A DNA stretch of 64,000 bases from Sphingomonas jaspsi DSM 18422 (GCF_000585415.1 NZ_KK073876.1:369810-433809); one strand, 5' to 3'; shown: positions 1-8,696, counted from the first letter of the stretch. Notes: a model not told the origin generated them from the sequence alone. Numbers and translations: made by a program.

Positions 1-577
1 CGCGGCGCTGCAATTCCAGCGAGTCATGAATCGGCCCGTCGCCCGCGCGGATCAGGCGTGGTCCGGTCAGCAATTCCTGGATCCGCGCGGTAAGGTCCGC
101 GATGCCCCGCTTGCGCACCGCCACCGTTTCGACGACCGGAACACCCAGCTCCCGTTCGAGCCGTGCCGCGTCGAGTTCAAGCCCGTCGCGCTTGGCGAGG
201 TCGACCATGTTGAGCGCCACCACCGTGGGCAGGCCGAGGTCGATCAACTGCAACGCAAAGCGAAGATGGTTGTCGAGGTTCGACGCGTCGAGGACGATCA
301 GCAGCGCCTGCGGCAGCCGCTCGCCCTTCTGCTTACCGAGCAGCACGTCGCGGGTGACCGCTTCGTCGGGGCTGGTCGGATCGAGCGAATAGGTGCCGGG
401 CAGGTCGATCAGCTCGATCGCCTGTCCGTCGGCAGCAATCAGGCGACCGACGTGCCGCTCGACCGTCACGCCAGGATAGTTGCCGACCTTCTGCCGCGCA
501 CCGGTCAGCACGTTGAACAGTGCGCTTTTTCCGGCATTGGGGTTGCCGACGACGGCAACCAGCGGCAGGTCGCTCAT
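1..577 (-). CDS. feoB: Ferrous iron transport protein B, N-terminal part (cut by window edge)
   Basis: Inner-membrane Fe(II) uptake protein; only its cytoplasmic GTP-binding domain (about 192 residues) is inside the window and the membrane part lies beyond base 1. The reverse-strand translation starts MSDLPLVAVVGNPNAGKSA, with G1 (GNPNAGKS), G3 (DLPGTYSL) and G4 (NMVD) in order, as in FeoB NFeoB domains. The frame stays open to the window edge. Its ATG overlaps the feoA stop by 4 nt (ATGA), so feoA and feoB are translationally coupled. Identification is firm; the full length is unknown. Confidence 0.93.
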   Translation of the reverse strand, partial: MSDLPLVAVVGNPNAGKSALFNVLTGARQKVGNYPGVTVERHVGRLIAADGQAIELIDLPGTYSLDPTSPDEAVTRDVLLGKQKGERLPQALLIVLDASNLDNHLRFALQLIDLGLPTVVALNMVDLAKRDGLELDAARLERELGVPVVETVAVRKRGIADLTARIQELLTGPRLIRAGDGPIHDSLELQRR

Positions 578-828
578 GCTGCGGTCGACACCTTGATCGC
601 GCGGGCGTGCGACCGGCGGATCGCAACGGTCATGCGCCCCACCTTGATCGCCACCGGATCGGCGCCGAACGGGCCCTGATGCATCTGCTCGACCGTCACC
701 CCTTCATCGAATCCGAATTGGCGAAGGCGGATCCGGTCGGCCTCCTCGAGGATCGCCCAGTCGACCGATTCCACCCGGGCGCGAATGCCCCGGCGTAGCT
801 TGTCGAGTGTGATCAGCGGCTCGCTCAT
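574..828 (-). CDS. feoA: Ferrous iron transport accessory protein A
   Basis: Small cytoplasmic SH3-like protein (84 aa) that supports FeoB-dependent Fe(II) uptake. The length and the pattern LDKLRRGIRARV ... GPFGADPVAIKVGRMTVAIR fit FeoA. It lies directly upstream of feoB and overlaps it by 4 nt. The 43-nt gap upstream, after the COQ9-like gene, contains an AT-rich stretch with TGATAAT on the minus strand that could hold a Fur-type operator, so the pair may have its own iron-responsive promoter. Confidence 0.9.
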   Translation of the reverse strand: MSEPLITLDKLRRGIRARVESVDWAILEEADRIRLRQFGFDEGVTVEQMHQGPFGADPVAIKVGRMTVAIRRSHARAIKVSTAA

Positions 829-830
829 TT

Positions 831-850
831 GCGAGCGATTATCAATAACA
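831..850 (-). promoter_or_regulatory. Possible Fur-type operator upstream of feoA
   Basis: On the minus strand the segment reads TGTTATTGATAATCGCTCGC, immediately before the feoA start. TGATAAT matches one half of the 7-1-7 Fur box (TGATAAT-N-ATTATCA); the other half matches poorly. The position fits an iron operator, but the sequence match is weak. Confidence 0.25.
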
Positions 851-871
851 GAAGAAAAAGGGAACTGGAAT

Positions 872-1525
872 CTAGCGCGCCGGGTAGCGCAGGCGTCCCA
901 AAAAGCGCGTCATGCTCGGGCGATACAGGTCATTGCTCGTCCATCCGGCCTTCCACTTTTCGAACCGGCCGACGTCGGCCAGCCTCCGATCGAGGAATGC
1001 CGCGGTGTCGGTCCAACCCTCGCTCTGGTCGTCGAGCCACGCCAGCAAGGTCGCGCTGTAGACACCCGAAAGGATCAGCCGCTTGCTGTAATGGTTATAG
1101 TCGGTCGCCGTATCGCCCGCGAGCCGCCACATCAGGTCCGCCGAACGCCATCCGGTCTTGAGCGCCAGTGGAACGTTCTGCGGCATGGCGAGGATCGACA
1201 ATGCGCGGCGCACGGCTTCACGCGCCGGTCCGGTGGTTTCCAGCCGGAACCAGATCATGGCCCGGATACGCTTGGTGATGCCGAGGCCTGCCAGCCGCTC
1301 CGGCGTGAAATGGTCGACCATCGCCGCGTCGACGCCCTGAATCCACGCATCGATCATGTGCGGCGCGTCCTTGGGATAGGCGAGGCGCGCCTTCTCCCGG
1401 TCTATGCCCAGCTGGTCGGCGGCCGCATCGACCGCCGTCGGGGTCCAGCCGTCGAACACGGCGTTCTCACCGACCTTCAACGCCAGCTTCAGGCGCAGCG
1501 TTTCCAAAGGCGACTGTTCGTCCAT
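872..1525 (-). CDS. COQ9 family protein
   Basis: 217-residue protein of the COQ9 / rpsU-divergently-transcribed family. Eukaryotic COQ9 binds lipids and assists ubiquinone biosynthesis; the bacterial role is inferred. The N-terminal helical part is TetR-like (SPLETLRLKLALKVGENAVF) and the C-terminal part contains the COQ9 core with SADLMWRLAGDTATDYNHYS and YSATLLAWLDD. I chose ATG at 1525 because the frame further upstream overlaps the DMT transporter gene and is not COQ9-like. The start lies 5 nt after the transporter stop, implying co-transcription. Confidence 0.85.
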   Translation of the reverse strand: MDEQSPLETLRLKLALKVGENAVFDGWTPTAVDAAADQLGIDREKARLAYPKDAPHMIDAWIQGVDAAMVDHFTPERLAGLGITKRIRAMIWFRLETTGPAREAVRRALSILAMPQNVPLALKTGWRSADLMWRLAGDTATDYNHYSKRLILSGVYSATLLAWLDDQSEGWTDTAAFLDRRLADVGRFEKWKAGWTSNDLYRPSMTRFLGRLRYPAR

Positions 1526-1530
1526 CGCCG

Positions 1531-2448
1531 CTATTTGGGCCTTGCCGGCGTTTCGCGCAAGCGCACCAGGATCAGCGCCGCAACGATCATCGCCGCACCT
1601 GCCCAGTCCAGTGCCGTCAACCGTTCGTCGTAGTAAAGCCAGCCGAGCAACGCCGACAGCGCCGGTTGGGTCAGCATCGTGACCCCGACGACCAGCGGCG
1701 GCACATGGCCAAGGGCGTAAACGATCAGGCCCTGACCCGCGACCTGGCTGCACAGCGCCAGCGCGATCAGCGCCGACCAATCCTGCGGCACCACCGTTTC
1801 ACCGGCCAGCACGGCCCAGGGCAGCAGCAGGGCGGCACCGGACAGGCTGGCGATGAACAGCAGTGGAAGCGGCTGCAGTTCGCCGCGGGTTCGCTCGACG
1901 ATGATGAGGTAACCGGCGTAGAGGATGCCGGCCAGCGCGGCGAGAAGGTCGCCCCTGATATGCGCGGCACTGAGTTCGGCGCTGCTCCACATCAGCGCGG
2001 TGCAGCCGGCGGCGGCGAGCAGCAGCGCGAACCCCTGGAGGGCGGTCGGCCATCGCCGCGCCATCCACAAGCCCCAGGCGGCGAATATGAAGCTGGAGAT
2101 ATTGCCGAACAAGGTGGCGTTGCCGAGCTTAGTCAAAAGGATTCCCGCATGCCAGGCGGCGAGGTCGGTCGCGAAGAAAAATGCGGCAAGGGCGACGAGC
2201 AGGGTCAGCGAGCGACGTGGCCAATGCACGGGCTGACCGGAATATCGCGCGATCAGCCAGAGCAGGGGCAGCGCCAACCCCAGCCTCCAGAAGCCTGCGG
2301 CCACCGGTCCGACACCGCTGTGGCGCACCAGGAAAGGTCCCATGGCCAGCGCGACATTCCCCAGCAACAGTGCGACGAACGCCCAGCGGTGGCCCCTTGA
2401 CAGGTTTCGATCAGAAACCATTTCCTGCTTTCCCGAACCGGCGTCCAT
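1531..2448 (-). CDS. DMT superfamily (EamA) transporter
   Basis: 305-residue integral membrane protein with about ten hydrophobic segments arranged as two EamA repeats (roughly residues 24-150 and 165-298). Characteristic pieces are GPFLVRHSGVGPVAAGFWR near the start and TMLTQPALSALLGWLYYDE in the second repeat. Members of this family export small metabolites; the substrate cannot be told from sequence. An internal ATG (residue 10) is an alternative start, giving more room for the divergent promoters shared with the reductase gene that starts at 2476. Confidence 0.85.
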   Translation of the reverse strand: MDAGSGKQEMVSDRNLSRGHRWAFVALLLGNVALAMGPFLVRHSGVGPVAAGFWRLGLALPLLWLIARYSGQPVHWPRRSLTLLVALAAFFFATDLAAWHAGILLTKLGNATLFGNISSFIFAAWGLWMARRWPTALQGFALLLAAAGCTALMWSSAELSAAHIRGDLLAALAGILYAGYLIIVERTRGELQPLPLLFIASLSGAALLLPWAVLAGETVVPQDWSALIALALCSQVAGQGLIVYALGHVPPLVVGVTMLTQPALSALLGWLYYDERLTALDWAGAAMIVAALILVRLRETPARPK

Positions 2449-2475
2449 GATGCGCCGATAGCAGAAAGGCCGTTC

Positions 2476-3567
2476 ATGCCCAGCCTGTTCGATCCGATCG
2501 ATCTGACCCCAGCGCTAGCCCTTCCCAACCGCATCATCATGGCGCCGCTGACCCGCGCACGCGCCACCCGCGACGCGGTGCCGACACCGCTGATGGCACA
2601 ATATTACGCCCAGCGCGCAGCGGCGGGGCTGATCATCAGCGAAGCGACGGGGATCAGCCGCGAAGGCCTTGGCTGGCCGTTCGCGCCGGGCTTGTGGAAC
2701 GATGCGCAGGTCGAAGGGTGGAAGCCGATCACCGACGCGGTTCACCAGGCCGGGGGCCGGATCGTCGCGCAACTTTGGCATATGGGCCGACTGGTTCACG
2801 ACAATGTCAGCGGCATGCGCAACATCAGCGCGAGTGCGACCCAGGCCCCGCATTATGCCCACACCTACGAGGGGAAAAAGGACTATCCCCAGGCCTATGC
2901 CGCCAGCCTCGACGACATCCGGCGCATCCTCGACGATTATGCCCGCGCCGCGCGCAACGCGATCTACGCCGGCTTCGACGGTGTCCAGATTCACGGTGCC
3001 AACGGCTATCTGATCGATCAATTCCTTCGCGACGGCACCAACCTTCGCGACGACGATTACGGCGGATCGGTCGAGAATCGGCTGCGGTTCATGAGCGAGG
3101 TGGTGGGCACGGTCGTCGGCGAAGTCGGCCGCGATCGCACCGGCATCCGCCTGTCGCCCAACGGCGACGTGCAAGGCTGCAACGACAGCGACAATCACGG
3201 CCTGTTCACTGCCGCCGCCGCCCGGCTGCAGGCCCTGGGCGTCCCTTGGCTGGAACTGCGCGAGCCGGGCCCCCAATCGACCTTCCGCCCGACCGACGAA
3301 GCCCCGGTCAGCCCATCGATCCGCAAGGTTTTCAGCGGCACGCTGGTGCTCAACAGCGACTATGACGGTCCCAAGGCGCAGGCCAAGCTGGACGAAGGCG
3401 TTGCCGATGCGATCAGCTTCGGTCGCACCTTCATCGCCAATCCCGACCTGGTCGACCGCATCCGCACTGGTGCACCACTGAACGAATGGGACGTTGCGAC
3501 TTTCTACACGCAAGGGCCCGAGGGCTACACCGATTATCCCACATTGGCGGAACAGCAGGCCGCCTGA
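2476..3567 (+). CDS. Old Yellow Enzyme family alkene reductase (NemA-like)
   Basis: 363-residue FMN-dependent, NAD(P)H-using oxidoreductase of the OYE family, cytosolic, reducing activated C=C bonds, nitro compounds or N-ethylmaleimide-like electrophiles. Visible motifs: APLTR at residues 23-27, QLWHMGR at 99-105, the substrate-binding His173 and Asn176 in HGANGYLIDQFL, and YGGS at 195-198. It follows AGAAAGG about 7 nt before the ATG. It is divergent from the DMT transporter, so the two may respond to the same electrophile stress. The physiological substrate is unknown. Confidence 0.92.
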   Translation: MPSLFDPIDLTPALALPNRIIMAPLTRARATRDAVPTPLMAQYYAQRAAAGLIISEATGISREGLGWPFAPGLWNDAQVEGWKPITDAVHQAGGRIVAQLWHMGRLVHDNVSGMRNISASATQAPHYAHTYEGKKDYPQAYAASLDDIRRILDDYARAARNAIYAGFDGVQIHGANGYLIDQFLRDGTNLRDDDYGGSVENRLRFMSEVVGTVVGEVGRDRTGIRLSPNGDVQGCNDSDNHGLFTAAAARLQALGVPWLELREPGPQSTFRPTDEAPVSPSIRKVFSGTLVLNSDYDGPKAQAKLDEGVADAISFGRTFIANPDLVDRIRTGAPLNEWDVATFYTQGPEGYTDYPTLAEQQAA

Positions 3568-3608
3568 CCAGTTGCCTCTTTCGACACTGGTTCGAAAGGG
3601 CATGAACG

Positions 3609-4235
3609 ATGCGCAAGGGATTGATGGCTGGCGTCGCGGCGGGCGCGGCATTGCTGGGCGGCGCGGCCTTTTACGTCTTCCGCGAAAAGCAGACGCCCGA
3701 GCCCGAGTTTCGGGCGCTTGAAACGGACGGCGACTACCAAGTCCGGGAATATCCCGGGATTACGGTTGCCGAAACCGTCGTCGATGGCCCACGCAAGGCG
3801 GCGCTCGGTGAGGGATTCCGCCGATTGGCCGACTATATCTTTGCCAAGTCGCGTGATGGAGAGCAGATCGCCATGACGACGCCGGTGATCCAGGATAGCG
3901 GCGACCCGATGGCCAGCGATCCGCCGTTGTTCGATGACGAGCTGGAAGGTGCGTGGCGCACCCGCTTCGTGATGCCCGAAGGTCGCACGAAAGCCGATCT
4001 TCCCGCCCCGCCGGCGGGGGTCGAACTGATAGAGCTGCCGCCGCGCAAGGTGGCTGTGGTCAGCTTTTCGGGTTGGGCCGACGACAAGATGCTGGCCGAA
4101 CAGGAAGATCGACTGCGCGGATGGCTGGCGCGGCGCGGTGACACGAGCGACGCCGAGCCCGAATATGCCTTTTACAATTCGCCCATGATCCCGGGGCCGC
4201 TCCGCCGCAACGAAATCTGGCTGCCGTTAAACTGA
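3609..4235 (+). CDS. SOUL family heme-binding protein
   Basis: 208-residue protein with an N-terminal hydrophobic segment (about residues 8-25) that probably anchors it in the inner membrane, followed by a SOUL/HEBP domain (YQVREYPGITVAETVV ... FRRLADYIFAKS ... IAMTTPVI ... NEIWLPLN). The motif IAMTTPV is diagnostic. Family members bind heme or other tetrapyrroles; the bacterial function is not established. The gene follows the OYE reductase by 41 nt and ends exactly where convergent ribH begins. Confidence 0.85.
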   Translation: MRKGLMAGVAAGAALLGGAAFYVFREKQTPEPEFRALETDGDYQVREYPGITVAETVVDGPRKAALGEGFRRLADYIFAKSRDGEQIAMTTPVIQDSGDPMASDPPLFDDELEGAWRTRFVMPEGRTKADLPAPPAGVELIELPPRKVAVVSFSGWADDKMLAEQEDRLRGWLARRGDTSDAEPEYAFYNSPMIPGPLRRNEIWLPLN

Positions 4236-4652
4236 TCAAAAGCGGCTTTTGAGTTCCATCAGCGCCATCGCCGCCTGGGCCGCGTGTGCGCCCTTGTCGA
4301 GATGGGCAGGATCGGCACGGACGATGGCCTGGGCCTCATTCTCGGTCGTCAGGATACCGTTGCCGACCGCCAGCCCGTCGAGCGTCAGTGCCATTAACCC
4401 GCGCGCGCTCTCTTCGCTGACGATTTCGAAATGATAGGTTTCGCCGCGGATGACCGCACCCAGCGCAACATAGGCATCGAACCTGCCGCTATCTGCGGCC
4501 AGCGAAATGACGCCGGGCAGTTCCAGCGCACCCGGAACGGTAACGGTCTCGTGCGTGTGGCCCGCCGCTTCGATCGCAGCGCGGGCGCCGGCCAGCAGCA
4601 TGTCGTTGAGGTGCGCGTAGAAGCGCGCTTCGGCAATGAGGATATGCGCCAA
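4236..4652 (-). CDS. ribH: 6,7-dimethyl-8-ribityllumazine synthase
   Basis: 138-residue cytosolic enzyme that condenses 5-amino-6-ribitylaminouracil with 3,4-dihydroxy-2-butanone 4-phosphate, the penultimate riboflavin step. Seen: PGALELP (residues 40-46), the catalytic-type His74 in GETYHFEIV, and GILTTEN (99-105). Length is normal for RibH. It is the last gene of the leftward rib operon, 5 nt after ribB. nusB, a frequent downstream neighbour of ribH, is absent here. Confidence 0.96.
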   Translation of the reverse strand: MAHILIAEARFYAHLNDMLLAGARAAIEAAGHTHETVTVPGALELPGVISLAADSGRFDAYVALGAVIRGETYHFEIVSEESARGLMALTLDGLAVGNGILTTENEAQAIVRADPAHLDKGAHAAQAAMALMELKSRF

Positions 4653-4657
4653 ATGTT

Positions 4658-5941
4658 TTACTCCGGCCTGGTGATGCAGCGTTCTTCGACGATGGCGAGG
4701 CCATAAGCGCTAAGGCCAACCGGCGAGTGAGTGGTGTTCGACAACAGGATCATGTCGTGGATACCCAGCGCCGCCAGGATTTGAGCACCGATGCCATAGC
4801 CGCGAAGTGCGGGATTGCTGTCCGAGGGCTTGCCGGAGCGCAGGTCCGTGGCCCGGCTGAGCGACCCCGGCGCAGCGGCATGCAGCGCGACGACGACACC
4901 CGATCCTTCCGCCTCGATCATCGCCATCGCGTCATGGAGCAGGCCCGCTCGCGGACCCGATTCACCGAGCAGGTCGGCGAAAAGGTCGATCGAGTGCATC
5001 CGCACCAGCGTGGGACTGTTTGGGTCGATCGCGCCGTGGACCAGCGCCAGCTGCTCCTCCCCGCTCGCCTTGTCGCGGAATACCTGCGCCTGCCACGCCG
5101 CGCCGCCCCTCGACACGAACCGGGTGTCGGCGACCTTTTCGACCATATGGTCCTTCTTCAGCCTATAGGCGATGAGATCGCGGATCGTGCCGATCTTGAG
5201 GCCGTGGGTGCGCGCGAAATCCATCAGATCGTCGAGGCGGGCCATGGTCCCGTCCTCGCGCATGATCTCGCAGATCACGCCCGACGGGTTGAGGCCCGCA
5301 AGGCGCGACACATCGACCGCGGCCTCGGTATGGCCCGCACGGACCAGCACGCCGCCCGGCCGCGCGACCAGCGGGAAGACGTGACCCGGCGACACGATCT
5401 GGTCGGGCCCGTTCGACGCATCGATCGCCACCGCAATCGTGCGCGCGCGGTCGGCGGCACTGATGCCGGTGGTCACGCCGTGGCGCGCCTCGATCGACAC
5501 GGTGAAGGCCGTTTCCATGCTGGTGCCGTTGACCTTGCTCATCGGCTGCAAGCCGAGCGCGTCGACGCGTTCCTTCGACATCGCGAGGCAAATGAGGCCG
5601 CGACCGTGGCGGGCCATGAAATTGATCGCGTCGGGGGTGGCCATCTGGGCCGGAATGATGAGGTCGCCCTCATTTTCCCGGTCGTCATCGTCGACGAGGA
5701 TGTACATTCGGCCGTTGCGGGCCTCGTCGATGATCGCTTCGGCACCGACGAGCACATCCTGCACACCGCCATCGATGAGCTTTTCGAGCTTTACCAGCGT
5801 ATCAGCGGTCGGGTTCCAGTCTGCAGCGCCCAGCTTGCGCAGCGAATTGGGATGGAGCCCGGCAGCACGGGCAAGGCCGGAGCGGCTGGCCTCCCCGCTG
5901 TCGACGAGAGCGGCGAGTCGCTCGATCAGATTTGTAGACAT
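4658..5941 (-). CDS. ribB: 3,4-dihydroxy-2-butanone-4-phosphate synthase with HTH-like N-terminus and degenerate RibA-like C-terminus
   Basis: 427 residues in three parts. Residues 1-60 look like an XRE-type helix-turn-helix ([18 protein letters not shown] ... TLVKLEKLI). Residues about 66-265 are a complete RibB domain: DDRENEGDL (86-94), HGVTTGIS (154-161), GHVFPL, His204 in [12 protein letters not shown]. The remainder aligns in layout with GTP cyclohydrolase II, but the region where the zinc cysteines should be (about 313-335) has none ([14 protein letters not shown]). It should therefore make the four-carbon unit of riboflavin but not open GTP; a separate RibA is expected elsewhere. The HTH-like part could regulate transcription or simply be structural. 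Confidence 0.92.
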   Translation of the reverse strand: MSTNLIERLAALVDSGEASRSGLARAAGLHPNSLRKLGAADWNPTADTLVKLEKLIDGGVQDVLVGAEAIIDEARNGRMYILVDDDDRENEGDLIIPAQMATPDAINFMARHGRGLICLAMSKERVDALGLQPMSKVNGTSMETAFTVSIEARHGVTTGISAADRARTIAVAIDASNGPDQIVSPGHVFPLVARPGGVLVRAGHTEAAVDVSRLAGLNPSGVICEIMREDGTMARLDDLMDFARTHGLKIGTIRDLIAYRLKKDHMVEKVADTRFVSRGGAAWQAQVFRDKASGEEQLALVHGAIDPNSPTLVRMHSIDLFADLLGESGPRAGLLHDAMAMIEAEGSGVVVALHAAAPGSLSRATDLRSGKPSDSNPALRGYGIGAQILAALGIHDMILLSNTTHSPVGLSAYGLAIVEERCITRPE

Positions 5942-5981
5942 GGCCCGCCCATATCACATCGAAATGTGAAGAGCGACCGAT

Positions 5982-6587
5982 TTATCTCACAGTTTGGGCG
6001 TCAGCCATCCGCTTGAGATACCGCGCAAGTACGTCGATTTCGACGTTGACCGGGTCGCCCTGCGCCAACGATCCCAGCGTAGTGTGATCGGCTGTGTGCG
6101 GGATGATGTTGACCGAAAAGTGCGTGCCGTCGGCCTGATCGCGAACCTCGTTCACCGTCAGCGAAACGCCGTCGATGGTCACCGACCCCTTGGTCGCGAT
6201 AAATGGCCCGAGGCCGTCCGGTGCTAGGAACCCGATCCGCTTGCTGTCGCCGTCGGGGCAGATTCCGAGGACTTTGCCGACGCCGTCGACGTGACCGGTG
6301 ACCAGATGGCCGCCCAGCTCGTCACCCAGTTTCAAGGCGCGCTCAAGGTTCAGCCTGGCGCCTTCGAACCACTTGTCGGCCGTCTTCGACACGCTTTCGT
6401 GGCTGACGTCGACCGCGAACCAGTCAGGGCCCTTGTCGACAACCGTCAGGCAAACCCCCGAACAGGCGATCGAAGCGCCCATGTCGACGGTCGACAGGTC
6501 GTAGCCGCAACCGATGGTCAGGCGCAGGTCGCCGCGCTGCTCGGCGCTGCGGACCGTTCCGATGTCGGTGATGATGCCAGTGAACAT
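5982..6587 (-). CDS. ribE: Riboflavin synthase, alpha subunit
   Basis: 201-residue enzyme that dismutates two lumazines into riboflavin and the pyrimidine precursor. It shows two lumazine-binding repeats; the first begins at MFTGIITDIGTV and includes GVCLTV, the second includes VTGHVDGVG and GVSLTVNEV. Length is typical. It lies 3 nt after ribD and 40 nt before ribB in the leftward rib operon. I see no FMN riboswitch in these gaps. Confidence 0.95.
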   Translation of the reverse strand: MFTGIITDIGTVRSAEQRGDLRLTIGCGYDLSTVDMGASIACSGVCLTVVDKGPDWFAVDVSHESVSKTADKWFEGARLNLERALKLGDELGGHLVTGHVDGVGKVLGICPDGDSKRIGFLAPDGLGPFIATKGSVTIDGVSLTVNEVRDQADGTHFSVNIIPHTADHTTLGSLAQGDPVNVEIDVLARYLKRMADAQTVR

Positions 6588-6590
6588 GGA

Positions 6591-7547
6591 TCAGGACTCC
6601 CGAACGCGCTCGTAGACTTCGAGCCGGTCGATGCCAAGGTGGGTGCCGTCCGCAACCCGCCAGCGCCCGTGTGCGTCGGCGATCGCGTCGAGGCCGATGT
6701 AGCCGACGCTCGATTTGCCCTCGCCGATAAAGATCGGCGCCCGGTAAATGAGGATGCGGTCGACCAAGTCCGCCGCCAAAAATGCCGTCGCGACCCCCGA
6801 TCCGCCCTCCACCAGCAAGTCGTTGACGTCATGAAGTCGATACACATCCTGCGGGGAGGAAAGGATTTCCCATCCGTCGACGGCGTCCCCGCGCGTCAGC
6901 AGGGCGCGGCGGGGCGAACGATCCTCGAGGCCTGGCAGGCGGACGTCGAGGCTTGGCCGGTCGGCGTTGTAGGTCCCGCGTCCGACAAGGATCATGTCGC
7001 TGTGCGCGCGCTCCAGGTGGACATGGGCGCGGGCATCCTCGCCAGTAATCCACTTCGATTCCCCGGATGGAAGCGCGATCTTTCCGTCGATCGACAGCGC
7101 GAGCTTGAGCGTGACGCGTGGGCGACCCAGCGACAGGCGGGTGAGATAACCGGCCATGGAGCGCTTCGCGACCTCTGCTCCTGCGCCGACGTCAACGTCG
7201 ATGCCCTCCGCCCGCAACATCGATATGCCCTGGCCGGCGGTCCGCTGGTCCGGATCGATCAGGGCGACGACAACGCGAGAAATACCCGCTGCGGGGATGA
7301 TCACCGAACAGGTCGGACCCCGCTGGCTGGGATGGGCGCAAGGTTCGAGCGTGGTGTAGAGCGTTGCGCCGCGTGTGGCAGAGCTCGCCTGGGCCAGGGC
7401 GACAGCTTCTGCATGGGGTCGACCGCCTGGTCCCGTGGCGCCCTTGCCGACGAGGTCGCCGCCGGGCGATACGATCACGCAGCCGACGTTAGGATTGGGA
7501 GCGGTCGTGCCTCGCGCCGCTTCGCCCAAAGCGGCGGCGGCTGCCAT
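6591..7547 (-). CDS. ribD: Bifunctional diaminohydroxyphosphoribosylaminopyrimidine deaminase / reductase
   Basis: 318-residue cytosolic enzyme carrying out the second and third steps of riboflavin synthesis. The deaminase domain shows HAE (45-47) and the zinc cysteines C70 and C80 in EPC...GPTC; the reductase domain starts near residue 140 (RVTLKLALSIDGKIAL, SGESKWITG). I chose ATG at 7547 because it aligns with other RibD N-termini. A TTG at 7565 overlapping the upstream gene stop is an alternative that would add 6 residues. The open frame further upstream is a shadow of the neighbouring gene. Confidence 0.94.
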   Translation of the reverse strand: MAAAAALGEAARGTTAPNPNVGCVIVSPGGDLVGKGATGPGGRPHAEAVALAQASSATRGATLYTTLEPCAHPSQRGPTCSVIIPAAGISRVVVALIDPDQRTAGQGISMLRAEGIDVDVGAGAEVAKRSMAGYLTRLSLGRPRVTLKLALSIDGKIALPSGESKWITGEDARAHVHLERAHSDMILVGRGTYNADRPSLDVRLPGLEDRSPRRALLTRGDAVDGWEILSSPQDVYRLHDVNDLLVEGGSGVATAFLAADLVDRILIYRAPIFIGEGKSSVGYIGLDAIADAHGRWRVADGTHLGIDRLEVYERVRES

Positions 7548-7557
7548 CCAGCCGGCG

Positions 7558-7881
7558 TCACTCAATGCCGAGCTTGTCCTGCAGTTCCTTGAACTGCTTC
7601 TTCTTCGCTTCCTTGTGCTCGCGGCGGATCTTTGCATCCTTGAGCTGGTCGCGCTTGATGTCGGCGTCGGTGCGATTGGCCGCATAGTCTTCGACGTAGA
7701 TCACGGATGGCGGCGGCGCGGTGTTGATCTTGGGATCGACCGTGAAAACGATGATGATGATCGTGGTCACTAGCAGTGCCATCGTCAGGCCCCAAATCTG
7801 TTCGCGGTCGCGGCGCTTGATGAAGGCGGCAAGGTCCTTCAGCGCGGCGCGGGGGCTGGAGATAGGGGGCAGAACCGGCAT
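7558..7881 (-). CDS. Small single-pass membrane protein of unknown function
   Basis: 107 residues: a cytosolic N-terminus, one transmembrane segment (about residues 30-47, LTMALLVTTIIIIVFTV), then a charged, Lys/Glu-rich and probably coiled-coil tail (DADIKRDQLKDAKIRREHKE). I do not recognise a family. It sits at the head of the rib operon, ending about 10 nt before the ribD ATG. Its close packing with ribD suggests co-transcription, not a role in riboflavin synthesis. Confidence 0.65.
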   Translation of the reverse strand: MPVLPPISSPRAALKDLAAFIKRRDREQIWGLTMALLVTTIIIIVFTVDPKINTAPPPSVIYVEDYAANRTDADIKRDQLKDAKIRREHKEAKKKQFKELQDKLGIE

Positions 7882-7931
7882 TGCGCATAGATAGGGCGGA
7901 GCGGACGACTTCGCCAGCCCCGCCCGTTACG

Positions 7932-8612
7932 TCAGGCGTCTTCCAGCCGGAAGGACAGGCTGATCACCATCGTCGTTCCGGTTGCGACGCCGTCGACGGT
8001 CGCCGGCTTGTACCGCCAGGTGCGGATGAGGTGACGGCGTGCCGCCTCCAGGAACGACGGGTCGGCCTTTCCGACCGGATCGACCGCCACCACGCGTCCC
8101 TTCTCGTCGATGGTCAGTTTCAGCCGCAAGGTCGCCTCTTCCTCCGCCCGAAGCTTGTCGGTGGGGTAGGGCGGCCGAAGGTCGGCGTCGGCGATACGAA
8201 GGATCGGCCCTGCCTTGACCGGCACGTGGAGCGGTTGCGGGTCGGGAGGCATGGACAGCTCTGGCTGCGGGCCGGGGGTTAGGTCGACCGCCCCGCTGTT
8301 GCCGGCATCCAGCGGCGGCAGGCCGAGTGGAACGTCGACAGGCACCAGCCTTTCGGTCTGGTCGATATGCGACGCGGAATGGCTTTCGGGCTGCGGGTTC
8401 GCGCGTGGCTTTGGCTCGGGTTTTGGTGGATCCTCGGGCTTGATGTTGTCGACGATCAACGGCGGCTCATCGATCACCCGGTCGATGCTCATCCTGGTCG
8501 TTAGAGCAACCCCTACCAAGGCGACATGTCCTGCCACCACGAGCATCAGCGTGTTGCGTGAATTGCGACCTGCACCGATCGCGCGGCGTTCTGGAGCATA
8601 AGCGAGCATCAC
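7932..8612 (-). CDS. TonB family energy transducer
   Basis: 226 residues: N-terminal cytosolic stretch, one hydrophobic anchor (about residues 22-40, LMLVVAGHVALVGVAL), a proline/lysine-rich periplasmic spacer (PEDPPKPEPKPRANPQPE), and a C-terminal TonB domain (AEEEATLRLKLTIDEKGRVV ... HLIRTWRYKPAT). TonB proteins couple the proton motive force through ExbBD to outer membrane receptors. exbB and exbD are not next to it. A strong purine-rich ribosome site (AGGAGAGGAG) precedes the ATG, and an imperfect dyad lies upstream at 8638-8652. Confidence 0.82.
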   Translation of the reverse strand: MMLAYAPERRAIGAGRNSRNTLMLVVAGHVALVGVALTTRMSIDRVIDEPPLIVDNIKPEDPPKPEPKPRANPQPESHSASHIDQTERLVPVDVPLGLPPLDAGNSGAVDLTPGPQPELSMPPDPQPLHVPVKAGPILRIADADLRPPYPTDKLRAEEEATLRLKLTIDEKGRVVAVDPVGKADPSFLEAARRHLIRTWRYKPATVDGVATGTTMVISLSFRLEDA

Positions 8613-8637
8613 AAATCTCCTCTCCTAGAGTTTGCGA

Positions 8638-8652
8638 TGTTATACTGTTACA
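8638..8652. promoter_or_regulatory. Imperfect dyad / direct repeat upstream of the TonB-like gene
   Basis: The sequence TGTTATACTGTTACA can be read as a degenerate dyad (TGTnAnA-n-TnTnACA) or as two 8-nt direct repeats (TGTTATAC, TGTTACAT). The complement contains TATAAC, which could be a -10 element for the leftward TonB-like gene. It is a candidate regulator site or promoter; no regulator is identified. Confidence 0.3.
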
Positions 8653-8696
8653 TGATTCGTGCAAGCGCTATTTGTCGTCTCGCGCGACTTTGGATG

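Noticed and set aside
26..679. Long rightward open frame opposite feoB/feoA
   Set aside because: It is antisense to clear FeoB and FeoA coding regions and shows no recognisable domain; GC-rich DNA gives many such shadows.
2515..3651. 378-codon leftward frame opposite the OYE reductase gene
   Set aside because: Exactly antisense to a full OYE protein with intact active-site motifs; composition is typical of a shadow frame.
7548..7685. N-terminal extension of the ribD frame
   Set aside because: The extra codons lie inside the upstream membrane protein gene in another frame and are not RibD-like; ATG at 7547 aligns with other RibD proteins.
3570..8696. FMN riboswitch in the riboflavin operon
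   Set aside because: No gap in the operon is large enough except short ones (3-84 nt), and I see no conserved RFN-type stems in them.
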